This document shows, in pieces, positions 7,658 through 17,141 of a stretch of 64,000 nucleotides of DNA. Position numbers and translations under genes: made by a program. Source of the stretch: an uncultured Acetatifactor sp. (GTDB taxonomy: Bacteria > Bacillota > Clostridia > Lachnospirales > Lachnospiraceae); contig CAKSAN010000015.1 of NCBI GenBank assembly GCA_934436435.1, positions 1 through 64,000 on the forward strand. Direction: 5' to 3'. The notes under the pieces were generated by a model. The model was given only the letters and a program-made list of their open reading frames with translations. It made no database searches and had not been told where the DNA came from. Numbering within the stretch: position 1 is the stretch's first letter; each line of letters starts with the position of its first letter.

Positions 7658-9214
7658 ATGGAAATCAGACATATTATGCATACTGCCCGCAGTGCGACCA
7701 TAGAGATCGCGGACGGCGGCAGATATTTTACAAAAGAGCCCGTGGAACTGCGGGTAAACGGTGAGACGGCACTGACCACAGAGAAGACCATCACTTCCCT
7801 GTTTGATCTGAAGCCGGATCAGAAATATGTGGTGGAAGCTTATGTGAACGGAGAGAAGCAGGGCGAGGTATCCTTCAGGACGGATTATGAGTACGTGACT
7901 CTGGATGTGACCAGATTCGGCGCAAAGGGTGACGGCGAGCATGATGATACTCATTTTATCCAGGCAGCCATCATGGCATGTCCGGTGAACAGCAGAGTGT
8001 ATTTTCCCGCGGGAACCTACCGCATCACCAGCCTGTTTTTAAAGAGCCATATCCGGATCGAACTGGCAGAGGGCGCGGAGCTGAAGGCATTTACCGACAG
8101 AGAGAAGTTCCCCACATTCCCCGGCATGTTACAAAGCTTCGATGAGACCGACGAGTATAATCTCGGTACCTGGGAGGGCAATCCTTTACCCATGTTCTCC
8201 GGCATCATCTGCGGCATCGGCGCGGAGGATGTGGTGATCTACGGACAGGGCAAGATCAACGGCAACGCTTCCAAAGAAAACTGGTGGAAGGATCCCAAGG
8301 TCATGAATATCGCCTTCCGTCCCAGACTGTTTTTCATCAGCGGATGCAAAAATGTGACTTTGCAGGGCGTGACCTTCTGCAATTCTCCTTCTTGGACCCT
8401 GCATCCCTATTTCAGCAACGATCTGAAATTTATCGGTGTGACCGTGCAGAATCCCAGTGATTCCCCCAACACCGACGGACTGGATCCGGAATCCTGTAAA
8501 AACGTGGAGATTCTGGGTGTGCGTTTCTCTCTGGGAGATGACTGCATCGCAGTCAAGAGCGGCAAGATCTATATGGGCAAAAAACACAAGACCCCTTCCG
8601 AGAATATCCACATCCGTCAGTGCCTCATGGAGAACGGCCACGGTGCCGTAACGCTGGGCAGCGAGATGGCAGGAGGCGTGGTAAATCTGACGGTGGAAGA
8701 TTGTATTTTCCGTCACACGGACAGAGGCCTGCGTATCAAGACCCGCCGCGGCAGAGGAAAGGATGCGATCCTCAGCAACATTATTTTCCGGAATCTGACG
8801 CTGGATCATGTGATGACACCGCTGGTGGTCAACTGCTTCTATTTCTGTGATCCCGACGGCAAGACCACTTACGTCCAGTCCAGAGATGTCTACCCTGTGG
8901 ATGACAGAACACCGCAGGTGAAGAAGATGGTATTTGAAAATATGGAATGCACGAACTGCCATGTGGCAGCGGCTTTCTTCGACGGACTTCCCGAACAGAA
9001 GATCGAAGAAATCTACATGAAGGATATTTCCATCAGCTATGCTGAGAACGCGAAGTGCGATGTCCCCGCCATGTCCGAGGGTGTGGAGAAGAGCAGCAAG
9101 CGTGGCCTGTTTGCCAGAAATGTTGCCAAGCTGACGCTGGACAATGTGAAGATCGAAGGACAGACCGGAGAGGCTTATGAGCTGGAAGGTGTGGACGAAC
9201 TGATTAAGCGCTAG
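7658..9214 (+). CDS. Glycoside hydrolase family 28 (intracellular polygalacturonase type)
   Basis: The 518-residue protein carries all four GH28 motifs: NTDG at 271-274, the aspartate pair DD at 294-295, GHG at 327-329 and RIKT at 359-362, in a beta-helix that begins with TLDVTRFGAKGDG near residue 81. An N-terminal beta-rich domain (about 1-80) looks like the fibronectin-III-like module seen in exo-polygalacturonases. No signal peptide is present, so it probably removes galacturonate from imported oligogalacturonides in the cytoplasm, feeding UxaC. Start supported by GAGAGGAAA upstream. Confidence 0.92.
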   Translation: MEIRHIMHTARSATIEIADGGRYFTKEPVELRVNGETALTTEKTITSLFDLKPDQKYVVEAYVNGEKQGEVSFRTDYEYVTLDVTRFGAKGDGEHDDTHFIQAAIMACPVNSRVYFPAGTYRITSLFLKSHIRIELAEGAELKAFTDREKFPTFPGMLQSFDETDEYNLGTWEGNPLPMFSGIICGIGAEDVVIYGQGKINGNASKENWWKDPKVMNIAFRPRLFFISGCKNVTLQGVTFCNSPSWTLHPYFSNDLKFIGVTVQNPSDSPNTDGLDPESCKNVEILGVRFSLGDDCIAVKSGKIYMGKKHKTPSENIHIRQCLMENGHGAVTLGSEMAGGVVNLTVEDCIFRHTDRGLRIKTRRGRGKDAILSNIIFRNLTLDHVMTPLVVNCFYFCDPDGKTTYVQSRDVYPVDDRTPQVKKMVFENMECTNCHVAAAFFDGLPEQKIEEIYMKDISISYAENAKCDVPAMSEGVEKSSKRGLFARNVAKLTLDNVKIEGQTGEAYELEGVDELIKR

Positions 9215-9340
9215 GACCATGCAGCCCTGCCCGGACTGTGGGGATGACGGCGAATCACAGAAAGCATACGGACGTGCCGGGATGGAGCCGGTGCGGATAC
9301 GGCAGAATAGTAGAGACTGTGACTACGGAATGGAGAAAAT

Positions 9341-10177
9341 ATGCAATTAGGAATAAGATTACATGACACGAAAAAGCTTCCTTTTGAGGAGCGCATTGCC
9401 AATGTGCATGAGCTTGGCTTTACCTGCGGACATCTGGCTCCGGGGAAAGTGATCGGCGAGTTCCCCACCACGGACGAAGCACTGACCCCGGGACTTGCCA
9501 TGTACATGAAAAATGTATTTGCGAAAAATCAGGTGGATGTTGCGGTACTGGGATGTTACTTAAATCTGGCGAACCCCAATCCGGAACAGCTTGCAAAGAT
9601 CACCCACCGTTATATGGCACATATCCGTTTTGCCTCCTGGCTGGGCTGTGGTGTCGTGGGAACCGAGACCGGTGCTCCCAACGAGACCTATACCGCGGTA
9701 CCCGAATGCCACGGAGAAGAGGCATTACAGACCTTTATCACCAACTTACGTCCGGTAGTAAAATACGCTGAGCAGATGGGTGTTGTCATGGCCATCGAGC
9801 CGGTATGGAAGCATATCGTATATAACCCCGCCAGAGCCAGAAGAGTGCTGGATGAGATCAATTCTCCCAACCTTCAGATCATTCTGGATCCGGTGAATCT
9901 GCTGGATTACTGCAATTATAAGGATCAGGTGGCTATTGTGGACGAAGCCATTGATCTGCTGGGTGAGGATGTGGCTATGGTACATCTGAAAGACTTTATT
10001 CCCGAGGACGGGAAACTGAAGTCCGTAGGCTGCGGTCTGGGACAGATGGATTACACCTCCATCCTTAAGTTCATGAAAGAGCGCAAACCCTACATCCATG
10101 CTACCCTCGAAGATACCACGCCTGAGAACAACCTCCAGGTGAAAAATTTTATTCAGGGACTCTATGACAATCTCTAA
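9341..10177 (+). CDS. Sugar phosphate isomerase/epimerase (xylose-isomerase-like TIM barrel)
   Basis: The 278-residue product has the AP-endonuclease-2/xylose-isomerase-like barrel pattern: GLRLH-type first strand (LGIRLHD), LGCYLNLANP, GTETGAPN, MAIEPVW, IILDPVNLLDY and MVHLKDF, with metal-binding Glu/Asp/His residues at the strand ends. Such enzymes interconvert keto sugars or their acids. It is the last gene of the pectin cluster and could handle a uronate or related sugar, but the exact substrate is unknown. ATG has a GGAGAAAAT ribosome site. Confidence 0.82.
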   Translation: MQLGIRLHDTKKLPFEERIANVHELGFTCGHLAPGKVIGEFPTTDEALTPGLAMYMKNVFAKNQVDVAVLGCYLNLANPNPEQLAKITHRYMAHIRFASWLGCGVVGTETGAPNETYTAVPECHGEEALQTFITNLRPVVKYAEQMGVVMAIEPVWKHIVYNPARARRVLDEINSPNLQIILDPVNLLDYCNYKDQVAIVDEAIDLLGEDVAMVHLKDFIPEDGKLKSVGCGLGQMDYTSILKFMKERKPYIHATLEDTTPENNLQVKNFIQGLYDNL

Positions 10178-10243
10178 AGATGTGATATACTCTTACGAGA
10201 GTATTCCCAGTATACTAGTAGGAACAATAAAAATAAGCTAAAG

Positions 10244-10275
10244 CATGGGAACCTTTAAGTTCCCATGTTTTTTTA
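10244..10275 (+). terminator. Rho-independent terminator of the pectin cluster
   Basis: CATGGGAAC pairs with GTTCCCATG around CTTTAA and is followed by seven T's. Confidence 0.9.
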
Positions 10276-10398
10276 TACTTGGAATTTTCACGATCCGGTT
10301 CCCTGACCGTGCGGTGTTTGCTGTGCTGGATGAAAGGGGGACAGCACAGCTGCGTGCAATATAGTTAAATATAGTTATAAGAAAAGGAATCTACATCT

Positions 10399-11172
10399 AT
10401 GTTAAACGAATTTTCCAGAACCGAATTACTCCTCGGCAAAGATGCCATGCAGCGTCTTTACCACGCCCGTGTCGCCGTCTTCGGGATCGGCGGAGTCGGC
10501 GGCTATGTCGTCGAAGCCCTTGCCCGCAGCGGAGTCGGCGCCTTTGATCTCATTGACGATGACAAGGTCTGTCTGACGAATATCAACCGCCAGATCATCG
10601 CTACCCGTCAGACGATCGGCAAATACAAAGTAGATGTCATGGAGGAGCGGATTCATCTGATCAATCCTGAGGCACAGGTGGTAGGACATAAATGCTTCTA
10701 TCTCCCGGAGACCGCGGATCAGTTTGATTTTACCCGATATGATTATGTGGTGGATGCGGTGGATACCGTGACCGCCAAGCTGGAGATTATCATGCAGGCA
10801 AAGGAGGCCGGAGTCCCTGTCATCAGCTGTATGGGTGCCGGCAATAAGCTTGACCCCACACAGTTCCGTGTGGCGGACATCTATAAGACTACCATGTGCC
10901 CGCTGGCAAAGGTCATGCGCAGAGAGCTGAAAAAACGCGGTGTGAAAAAACTGAAGGTTGTCTACTCTACCGAAGCTTCCCTGAAGCCTCTCGAAACTAT
11001 GGAAACCAGCTGCCGGACGGGCTGCGTCTGTCCTCCAGGCACCGTCCATAAATGCACCGACCGGAGAGCAATTCCGGGCAGTATTTCCTTTGTCCCTTCC
11101 GTGGCGGGGCTGATCATCGGTGGAGAGGTGATCAAAGACCTCATTCAGGAGGGAAAAGCACAAAAAGAATAG
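10399..11172 (+). CDS. tcdA: tRNA threonylcarbamoyladenosine dehydratase
   Basis: The 257-residue protein is a small E1-like (ThiF/MoeB/HesA) ATPase. VAVFGIGGVGGYVVEAL at residues 25-41 is the adenylate-binding glycine motif, LIDDDKVCLTNINRQI contains the conserved Asp and Asn-x-x-Arg-Gln, and YVVDAVDT is present. The C-terminal cysteine-rich TSCRTGCVCPPGT region and the family length fit TcdA (CsdL/YgdL), which cyclises t6A to ct6A at position 37 of ANN-reading tRNAs. It appears to be a single-gene unit after the strong terminator at 10244. Confidence 0.9.
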   Translation: MLNEFSRTELLLGKDAMQRLYHARVAVFGIGGVGGYVVEALARSGVGAFDLIDDDKVCLTNINRQIIATRQTIGKYKVDVMEERIHLINPEAQVVGHKCFYLPETADQFDFTRYDYVVDAVDTVTAKLEIIMQAKEAGVPVISCMGAGNKLDPTQFRVADIYKTTMCPLAKVMRRELKKRGVKKLKVVYSTEASLKPLETMETSCRTGCVCPPGTVHKCTDRRAIPGSISFVPSVAGLIIGGEVIKDLIQEGKAQKE

Positions 11173-11277
11173 CTTTTTCAACCGGAGTGCGTTATAATCT
11201 TTTTATCTATTAAGCTATCAGGGGCTGTTCCCGGCAGTCCATTTTAGAAAGAATATACAAAGGAGGTTATTTTATCT

Positions 11278-13035
11278 ATGGCAGAAGCGGTAAAACAGGA
11301 ACAGACAGAAGGGGAAACTGTCTCACTGGACAACATGAAAGATCTCAAGGGGAAAAAGGGAGCAAATCTGATCGTCAAGATGCTCGCGATGGTACTGATG
11401 CCGATGCTGGTCATCATATTTTTTGCGATGCTGGCATTGAAGGCAGTCGGCAACAACACCGCGGAAACGCTTGTGAAGGAAGAGCTGGCTGCTACGGAAT
11501 ATGCGATGCAGCTGAATCTGGACAGCGCTTCTGGGGAGGGCTTCCGTTATGAGAACGGCAGTCTCTGCAAAGGCGAGATCAATTTTACAGAGAATCAGAG
11601 CTTTTTCCAGAATTTCACGAGCAATACCAACGTAGATGTGGTACTGTTCTGGGACAAGGAAGCGGCAGCAGCAAGCTTTGACTATTCCGGCATCGTACTG
11701 AGTGATTCTGTGGCATCCAAAGTACTGGCAGGATCGGAATATTTTGACACTTCCCTGAAGCTGGGGGATACCAGATATTATGCATATCTGACACCGATTA
11801 CCGGAACCGACGGCAAGACAGCGGGGGCTCTGGCAGTGGCGATCCCGGTGGAGCACGTGAAAGAACTGTATTCCGGCATTGTGAGATCCAATACGATCTT
11901 TATGTATGTGCTGGCACTGATCTTCTGTATCAGTACGATTTTAGTCGTAGGTCTGATTTCCAGAGCACTGCTTGGTGTGGTCAGCAATCTGGATCAGGTG
12001 GCTGAAGGCAGGCTGAATTTTGATATCTCCACGAAGCTGGTAAACAGAACCGATGAAGTCGGCAAAATTGCCAGAGCGGTGCATTCCGTTGTGGTAGGCT
12101 TCTCCCGGATCATTACCAATATCCACAGTTCCATGCAAGAGATGGATGAATTCACCGGAACTTTTTCGAGCAATTTTGACAGTATCGGACAGTCTATTTC
12201 CGCAGTCAATACCGCGGTCAACGAGATTGCGCAGGGCGCTACCACTCAGGCGGCGGATACCCAGAAAGTCAGCGAAAGCATGAACGATATGAGTAATGCG
12301 CTGAACCGTACCGCAGACAGCGTCAATGCATTGAGCAGCAGTGCTGCCAACATGAAGGACAGCAATGCTACCGTAGACAACACTCTGAAGGAACTGTTGG
12401 AGATCAGTTCCCATACGCAGGAGTCTGTGGATCAGGTACAGAAGCAGACCAATATTACCAACGAGTCTGCACAGGCCATTCAGGCAGCTACGGATATTAT
12501 TGCAGGTATTGCCAACCAGACAAATCTGTTGTCTTTAAATGCCAGCATTGAGGCAGCCAGAGCCGGTGAGATGGGCAGGGGCTTTGCAGTCGTAGCCGAA
12601 GAGATCCGAGGTCTGGCAGACCAGTCCAGGGAATCTGCGGACAAGATCCGCGGCATCGTAGAGAACCTGATCAGTAACTCCAACCAGAGCGTAGAGATCA
12701 TGAACGGTGTGGTAGACGAGATTCATCAGCAGAACGAGAAGCTGAGTACCACGCTGAATGTCTTCGGTACTTTGAACCAGGAGGTTCAGAAGGTTGTAGG
12801 CGAGATCAATGTGATCTCCGGAGAACTGGATCACATTGAAAGCTACAAGACCGATGTGGTAGAGAAGATCGACGGACTGACCGAGATTTCCCAGAACAAT
12901 GCAGCAAGTACCGAAGAGACTGCAGCCACCATGGATCAGCTGGCTGAGATCGTGGAGGATTGTCGACAGGCTACCGCACAGCTGAACGTGATCGCTAACG
13001 AACTGAATGCCAATGCGAAGAAGTTCCAACTCTAG
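11278..13035 (+). CDS. Methyl-accepting chemotaxis protein
   Basis: The 585-residue protein has a short cytoplasmic N-terminus, a first membrane segment near 33-52, an extracytoplasmic sensor of about 150 residues, a second membrane segment near 205-228, a HAMP linker, and a long helical signalling domain. The highly conserved hairpin tip is present ([19 protein letters not shown], then [17 protein letters not shown]). It would pass ligand signals to CheA/CheW. The ligand is unknown. AGGAGG lies 11 nt upstream of the start. No CheR-binding pentapeptide is seen at the C-terminus. Confidence 0.92.
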   Translation: MAEAVKQEQTEGETVSLDNMKDLKGKKGANLIVKMLAMVLMPMLVIIFFAMLALKAVGNNTAETLVKEELAATEYAMQLNLDSASGEGFRYENGSLCKGEINFTENQSFFQNFTSNTNVDVVLFWDKEAAAASFDYSGIVLSDSVASKVLAGSEYFDTSLKLGDTRYYAYLTPITGTDGKTAGALAVAIPVEHVKELYSGIVRSNTIFMYVLALIFCISTILVVGLISRALLGVVSNLDQVAEGRLNFDISTKLVNRTDEVGKIARAVHSVVVGFSRIITNIHSSMQEMDEFTGTFSSNFDSIGQSISAVNTAVNEIAQGATTQAADTQKVSESMNDMSNALNRTADSVNALSSSAANMKDSNATVDNTLKELLEISSHTQESVDQVQKQTNITNESAQAIQAATDIIAGIANQTNLLSLNASIEAARAGEMGRGFAVVAEEIRGLADQSRESADKIRGIVENLISNSNQSVEIMNGVVDEIHQQNEKLSTTLNVFGTLNQEVQKVVGEINVISGELDHIESYKTDVVEKIDGLTEISQNNAASTEETAATMDQLAEIVEDCRQATAQLNVIANELNANAKKFQL

Positions 13036-13063
13036 TCTGACGAGTAAATAGAGAATAGCAAGG

Positions 13064-13100
13064 GGGCACTGTTACAGAAAAACTGTAGCAGTGCCCTTTC
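13064..13100 (+). terminator. Terminator after the chemoreceptor gene
   Basis: GGGCACTGTTACAG pairs with CTGTAGCAGTGCCC around five A's, followed by TTTC. It ends just before the ribosome site of the sigma factor gene, so expression of the latter depends on read-through or a nearby promoter. Confidence 0.75.
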
Positions 13101-13117
13101 TGGAAAGGAGAAAGCCT

Positions 13118-13678
13118 GTGGAAGATACAGCGATATTGGAACTGTACTGGGAGAGAAATGAACAGGCCATTGCGGAAACACAGAAGAGTTACGGGAAATA
13201 TTGTTACAGCATCGCCTGGAATATCCTGCATGACAGGGAGGATACGGAGGAGTGCCTGAATGATACCTGGATGCGGGCCTGGAATGCCATCCCACCGAAA
13301 AAACCGAATCGTCTGGAGTTGTTTCTGGGAACAATTACCCGCAATTTATCGTTTGATAGATGGAAGGCAAAAAATGCGCAGAAGCGGGGAAACGGTATCA
13401 TGGATACAACGCTGGATGAACTGGCGGAGTGTATTCCCGCAGAGCATAATACCGAGGAGGCCGTGGAGGCCGCGGAACTGGAGCGGAGCATCAATGCTTT
13501 TCTGCATACCCTGCCGGAGCAGGAGTGTAACGTATTCCTGCGCAGGTACTGGTTCGTGGAGGAATATGCGGAGATTGCAAAACGCTACGGAATCAACCTG
13601 AATACCGTGAAAACTTCCCTGTTCCGCACGAGGAAAAAGCTGCAAAAATATTTGGAGCAGCAGGGAATCGTTCTGTAG
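13118..13678 (+). CDS. ECF-type RNA polymerase sigma factor
   Basis: The GTG start at 13118 has AAAGGAG seven nt upstream; longer in-frame starts fall inside the terminator hairpin. The product of 186 residues contains region 2 (YGKYCYSIAWNILHDREDTEECLNDTWMRAW) and region 4 with a helix-turn-helix (EYAEIAKRYGINLNTVKTSLFRTRKKLQKYL). It should direct polymerase to a small regulon. The next gene encodes a single-pass membrane protein that is a plausible anti-sigma partner. Confidence 0.88.
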   Translation: MEDTAILELYWERNEQAIAETQKSYGKYCYSIAWNILHDREDTEECLNDTWMRAWNAIPPKKPNRLELFLGTITRNLSFDRWKAKNAQKRGNGIMDTTLDELAECIPAEHNTEEAVEAAELERSINAFLHTLPEQECNVFLRRYWFVEEYAEIAKRYGINLNTVKTSLFRTRKKLQKYLEQQGIVL

Positions 13679-13730
13679 ACAGAGAAGGAAAAGGCGTAGG
13701 AAGCAACGGACGAAAGCGGTGATAAAGGAT

Positions 13731-14357
13731 ATGAGTGAGAGAAATAAGACGGAAAACAGCAGGAACAAGAACTCCAAAGAAGAAAAACTGTTCCGGGCGA
13801 TGTCGGGAGTGGATGAAGATCTGCTGCTTCGCAGTGAACAGAGCGGAAGTGGGAATACAGGAAAAGTGCATAAATTCCCCACACGCTATGTGAGCCGTAT
13901 TGTGGCAGCCTGCCTGTGTTTTGTGGTGGCAGGAGTATTGTATGTGGCGATGAGCAGTACGAAAATGGCAGACAGTACCGGTAGTGCAGCTATGGCGACA
14001 CCGCAGCTGGCATACAGTATTACTGCGGATACAGCGATACCGGAAGGAAACGAGGCAGCGGCGGAATTGCCGGAAGGCGCCATGGCGGAAGCAGCATCGG
14101 AGCTGCCGGAGAGTGCCCTGGAGGAGGCCAAGCTGGAAAGCGCCATGTCGGAAGCTGCGGATAATGAGATGCCGGTAACGCAGCAGGACAGCGGGGCGCA
14201 GGAGAAACAGGACAGTCAGATGAGTGCGGAGGATGTGGTATCCGGTGGCACCGGCGAAATGTCGGGGACTGACACGACGGCTGCAACACAAGAGGAAAAA
14301 GTCATGAAAAAGCAGGACAGACACCTGCCCGGCAAAATGACGAGGAAAGGATTATAA
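13731..14357 (+). CDS. Single-pass membrane protein, putative anti-sigma partner
   Basis: The protein of about 208 residues has a charged N-terminal cytoplasmic part, one membrane segment (VSRIVAACLCFVVAGVLYVA) and an outside domain rich in Ala, Glu, Ser and Met. That domain contains degenerate repeats of the type AAELPEGAM / ASELPESAL / LESAMSEA, which look intrinsically disordered. Position right after an ECF sigma gene suggests an anti-sigma role, but no zinc-binding anti-sigma motif is seen. A GTG at 13719 is an alternative start; neither has an ideal ribosome site. Confidence 0.65.
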   Translation: MSERNKTENSRNKNSKEEKLFRAMSGVDEDLLLRSEQSGSGNTGKVHKFPTRYVSRIVAACLCFVVAGVLYVAMSSTKMADSTGSAAMATPQLAYSITADTAIPEGNEAAAELPEGAMAEAASELPESALEEAKLESAMSEAADNEMPVTQQDSGAQEKQDSQMSAEDVVSGGTGEMSGTDTTAATQEEKVMKKQDRHLPGKMTRKGL

Positions 14358-14361
14358 AGTA

Positions 14362-15711
14362 ATGAGCACGATAGAGAAACATGACATGACCCGGGGAAAG
14401 ATACTGTTACCACTGGTATCTTTCACGATTCCACTGGTACTGGGCAATCTGTTTCAGCTGACCTACAATGCAGCGGACTCCGTCATTGTGGGAAAATATG
14501 TGGGAGAGCAGGCACTGGCGGCAGTAGGTACTTCCACTCCCATTATGAATATTGCGATCCTGCTGATCAGCGGGATGTGCATGGGAGCCAGTGTGCTGAT
14601 GAGCTCCCAGTACGGGGCGAAAGATTATGATACCCTGTCAAGGCAGATCAGCACCACCATGCTGGCGGGCTGTGGATTCTCAGTGGTATTCTCACTGGTT
14701 ATGCTGTTGCTGGCCACGCCGGTTCTTAGGCTGATCCGGGTGCCTGAGGCGGCAATCCCGGAGGCTGCGGCGTATCTTCGAATCATTTTCATGGGCCTGA
14801 TCTTTACGTTTATGTATAATTTCCTGGCCAACACCATGCGGGCGCTGGGAGACAGCAAGACACCGTTATATTTTCTGGTGATCAGTGCCCTTTTAAATGT
14901 TTTCGGCGATCTTTTTTTCGTTGTGGTACTGCGATGGGGCGTGGCGGGAAGCGCCATCGCCACGGTGTGCAGTGAGGGACTGTGCTGTCTGTTGTGCGGT
15001 ATTTATATTAAGAAAAAGATTCCCCTTTTATGTCTTGGGAAAAAGTGGTGGGTGTTCGATAAGAGCCTGCTTGGTAAGACGGTCAGCTACGGCAGTACCA
15101 GTGCCATGCAGCAGGTGTGTCTGCAACTGGGCAAGCTGATCATACAGTCTGTGGTCAATACACAGGGGGTGGCTGTCATGGCAGCATTTACCGCGGTGAA
15201 CCGGGTGGATGATTTTGCCTACACACCGCAGCAGAATATCGGGCATGCCATGACAACTTTTCTGGCACAGAACAAAGGGGCCGGACACAAAGAGCGGATG
15301 AAGAAGGGATTCCAGACGGGCCTGTTGATCGAACTGGTCTATTCCATTGGTCTGTTTTTCATGATTTGGGGACTGGCTCCGCAGATCATGACATTGTTTG
15401 CCGAGGACGGGGATACACAGGTGGTATCTCTGGGAATCAGTTATCTGCATCTGATCTCCTGGATGTATATTCTGCCGGGCCTGACCAATGGTATTCAGGG
15501 GTTCTTCCGGGGGATCGGCGATCTGAAAGTGACATTGTACAGTACTTTTATGAATATGTTCGGCAGAGTTGTGGCAGTATTTGTAATGATCCGTCTGTTG
15601 CACATGAACTTCGCCAGTCTGGCCTGGGCGAATATGATCGGCTGGATCGTGATGATGTTGTTTGAGGTCCCGCTGTTAGTGAAGTCCCTGCGGAACGGCG
15701 AGTGCGGGTAG
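14362..15711 (+). CDS. MATE-family efflux transporter
   Basis: The 449-residue protein has about 12 membrane segments and the MatE pattern in both halves (IPLVLGNLFQLTYNAADSVIVGKYVG; ALAAVGTSTP; second copy around GSTSAMQQVCLQLGKLIIQSVVN). MATE proteins export drugs or metabolites with Na+ or H+ antiport; this one is of the DinF/NorM-like group common in Clostridia. It follows the membrane protein gene by 4 nt and may belong to the same transcript. The substrate is unknown. Confidence 0.9.
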   Translation: MSTIEKHDMTRGKILLPLVSFTIPLVLGNLFQLTYNAADSVIVGKYVGEQALAAVGTSTPIMNIAILLISGMCMGASVLMSSQYGAKDYDTLSRQISTTMLAGCGFSVVFSLVMLLLATPVLRLIRVPEAAIPEAAAYLRIIFMGLIFTFMYNFLANTMRALGDSKTPLYFLVISALLNVFGDLFFVVVLRWGVAGSAIATVCSEGLCCLLCGIYIKKKIPLLCLGKKWWVFDKSLLGKTVSYGSTSAMQQVCLQLGKLIIQSVVNTQGVAVMAAFTAVNRVDDFAYTPQQNIGHAMTTFLAQNKGAGHKERMKKGFQTGLLIELVYSIGLFFMIWGLAPQIMTLFAEDGDTQVVSLGISYLHLISWMYILPGLTNGIQGFFRGIGDLKVTLYSTFMNMFGRVVAVFVMIRLLHMNFASLAWANMIGWIVMMLFEVPLLVKSLRNGECG

Positions 15712-15746
15712 AGTAGGCATGTGGCGGACGGTCGCGGAGGCATCGG

Positions 15747-15893
15747 GAAAAGCCGGAGAGCCTTGGCAGCTGGGTGCGGAAGGCAGTGCCGAAAGCCGGG
15801 AGGTATAGTGGCTGAATGCGGGAAGCAGCGCGAGAGCCGGAAGCGGATAGCGGCCGAATGCGAGATGCAATGCCGAGAGCCGGAAGCGGATAG
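15747..15893. repeat. Four degenerate tandem repeats of 41-44 bp
   Basis: Units begin near 15747, 15791, 15832 and 15875. The last two share GAGAGCCGGAAGCGGATAG exactly (15832-15850 and 15875-15893, period 43); the first two are diverged (GAAAGCCGGGAGG, GAAAAGCCGGAGAG). An open frame runs through them in phase with sfsA but lacks a ribosome site, so this is read as a noncoding spacer. Confidence 0.65.
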
Positions 15894-15915
15894 AGTTAAA
15901 AATAGGAAATTTGGT

Positions 15916-16581
15916 ATGAAATATGGAAAAATCGTAGAAGGAAAGTTCATTGACCGCCCCAACCGGTTTATTGCCCATGTGGAGATCGACGGAAAGGCGG
16001 AAACCGTGCATGTGAAAAATACGGGAAGATGCCGGGAACTGCTGCGCCCCGGGGCGGCGGTCCGCCTGGAAGAGTCGGACAATCCCGCCAGAAAGACCCG
16101 GCATGATCTGGTGGCGGCCTATAAGGACAACATCGGCTGGGTCAATATTGACAGCCAGGCCCCAAACAAGGTCGTGAAGGAATGGCTGGAGACGCAGGGA
16201 TTTGATGTGGTCAGACCGGAGTACACCTATGGCAATTCCCGCATTGATTTCTACATGGAAAAAGGGAACCGCAAAATCCTCATGGAAGTGAAGGGCTGTA
16301 CTCTGGAGATCGACGGCATCGGCTATTTCCCCGATGCCCCCACCGAACGAGGGGTGAAGCACCTGCGGGAACTGGCCGCAGCACGACAGGCTGGGTATGA
16401 ATGCGCGGTTGCCTTCGTGATCCAGATGGAGGGAGTGACGGAAGTCCGACCTTATATGGAAATGCAGCCGGAATTCGGTACCGCCCTGGCGGAGGCCGAA
16501 GCCGCCGGGGTAAAGGTATTGTTTCTGCCCTGTAAGGTAGGAAGAGACTGGCTGAAGATAAATAGAAAGTTAGTGAAATAA
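15916..16581 (+). CDS. sfsA: SfsA-family DNA-binding/nuclease-like protein
   Basis: The 221-residue product matches SfsA in length and motifs: an N-terminal OB-like part (GKFIDRPNRFIAHVEI, VHVKNTGRCREL) and a C-terminal PD-(D/E)XK-like fold (SRIDFYME..KILMEVKGCTLE..FPDAPTERGVKHLREL). SfsA was described in E. coli as a sugar fermentation stimulation protein that binds DNA; its exact role is uncertain. ATG at 15916 with AGGAAATTTGG upstream is chosen; the open frame extends 65 codons further up but through a tandem-repeat array. Confidence 0.88.
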   Translation: MKYGKIVEGKFIDRPNRFIAHVEIDGKAETVHVKNTGRCRELLRPGAAVRLEESDNPARKTRHDLVAAYKDNIGWVNIDSQAPNKVVKEWLETQGFDVVRPEYTYGNSRIDFYMEKGNRKILMEVKGCTLEIDGIGYFPDAPTERGVKHLRELAAARQAGYECAVAFVIQMEGVTEVRPYMEMQPEFGTALAEAEAAGVKVLFLPCKVGRDWLKINRKLVK

Positions 16582-16602
16582 ATATATGTATTTCCAAAGA
16601 AA

Positions 16603-16847
16603 GGGCACAGCAACGATAAATTCGATGTCTGTGCCCTTCCTTTTGTTTAAAAATGGGTACAATGCAAGAGAACGCGTCGCGCTGTGCCCACAGTTTGTTC
16701 TAAAATGGGCACAGCACAAGAAGATAAGCTGCTTTGTGCCCATAGCCTGCTTTAATATGGGCACAACACAAGAAGGCAAGTCGCTCTGTGCCCACAACTC
16801 CTGTCAAAGAGGGTACAGCATTTGAATTATAAGAGTTTGTGCCCTTG
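16603..16847. repeat. Five tandem 52-bp units, each a GGGCACA/TGTGCCC hairpin
   Basis: Units start at 16603, 16655, 16707, 16759 and 16811, an exact 52-bp period. Each begins GGGCACAG or GGGTACAA, has a variable 18-20 bp middle, then TGTGCCC, and most end in an A/T-rich linker (TTTAAAAAT-like). The arms are kept while the interior varies. The period is not a multiple of three, so it is not a protein repeat, and neither strand shows a believable gene. The spacing is regular like a CRISPR, but the units are palindrome pairs with no constant repeat and no cas genes. Confidence 0.85.
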
Positions 16848-16871
16848 ACATATCAGGCATAAAAAAAAGCA

Positions 16872-17113
16872 GAACGCCCACGGCGGATGGAATGTCCTTC
16901 CGAGGATGTTTGTCGAAGGGTGGCGATATTTTCTCGAAAAGTGATGAATAATCAGGGTGGAGCGAACACGATGTTCGCGACAGGCGGCCGGCGACATGGA
17001 TGTCGCCTGGAGCCGTGCCCGTGCGGATTAGAACCGCTATTCACTTTTCGCCAGAAAATTCCCACCCGGAGACCTTACATCGAGGAAGGATGTTCCGTTC
17101 GCCGTGGGCGTTC
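16872..17113. repeat. Long imperfect inverted-repeat element (about 240 bp)
   Basis: Perfect 14-bp ends, GAACGCCCACGGCG at 16872-16885 and CGCCGTGGGCGTTC at 17100-17113, enclose further matched pairs (GAAAAGTGATGAATA against TATTCACTTTTC; GGGTGG against CCACCC) and inner hairpins CGAACACGATGTTCG and GGCGACATGGATGTCGCC. The whole can fold into one branched stem. It carries no gene. It could be a MITE-like element or a structured transcript. Confidence 0.7.
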
Positions 17114-17141
17114 GTCCGGCTTTATTACACTAACTTTCTAG

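Noticed and set aside
15721..15915. N-terminal extension of SfsA
   Set aside because: It runs through a tandem-repeat array, lacks a ribosome site, and SfsA proteins are about 220-235 residues long without it.
16603..16847. CRISPR array
   Set aside because: The period is regular, but units share only short palindromic arms, have no constant repeat of 23-40 bp, and no cas genes are near.
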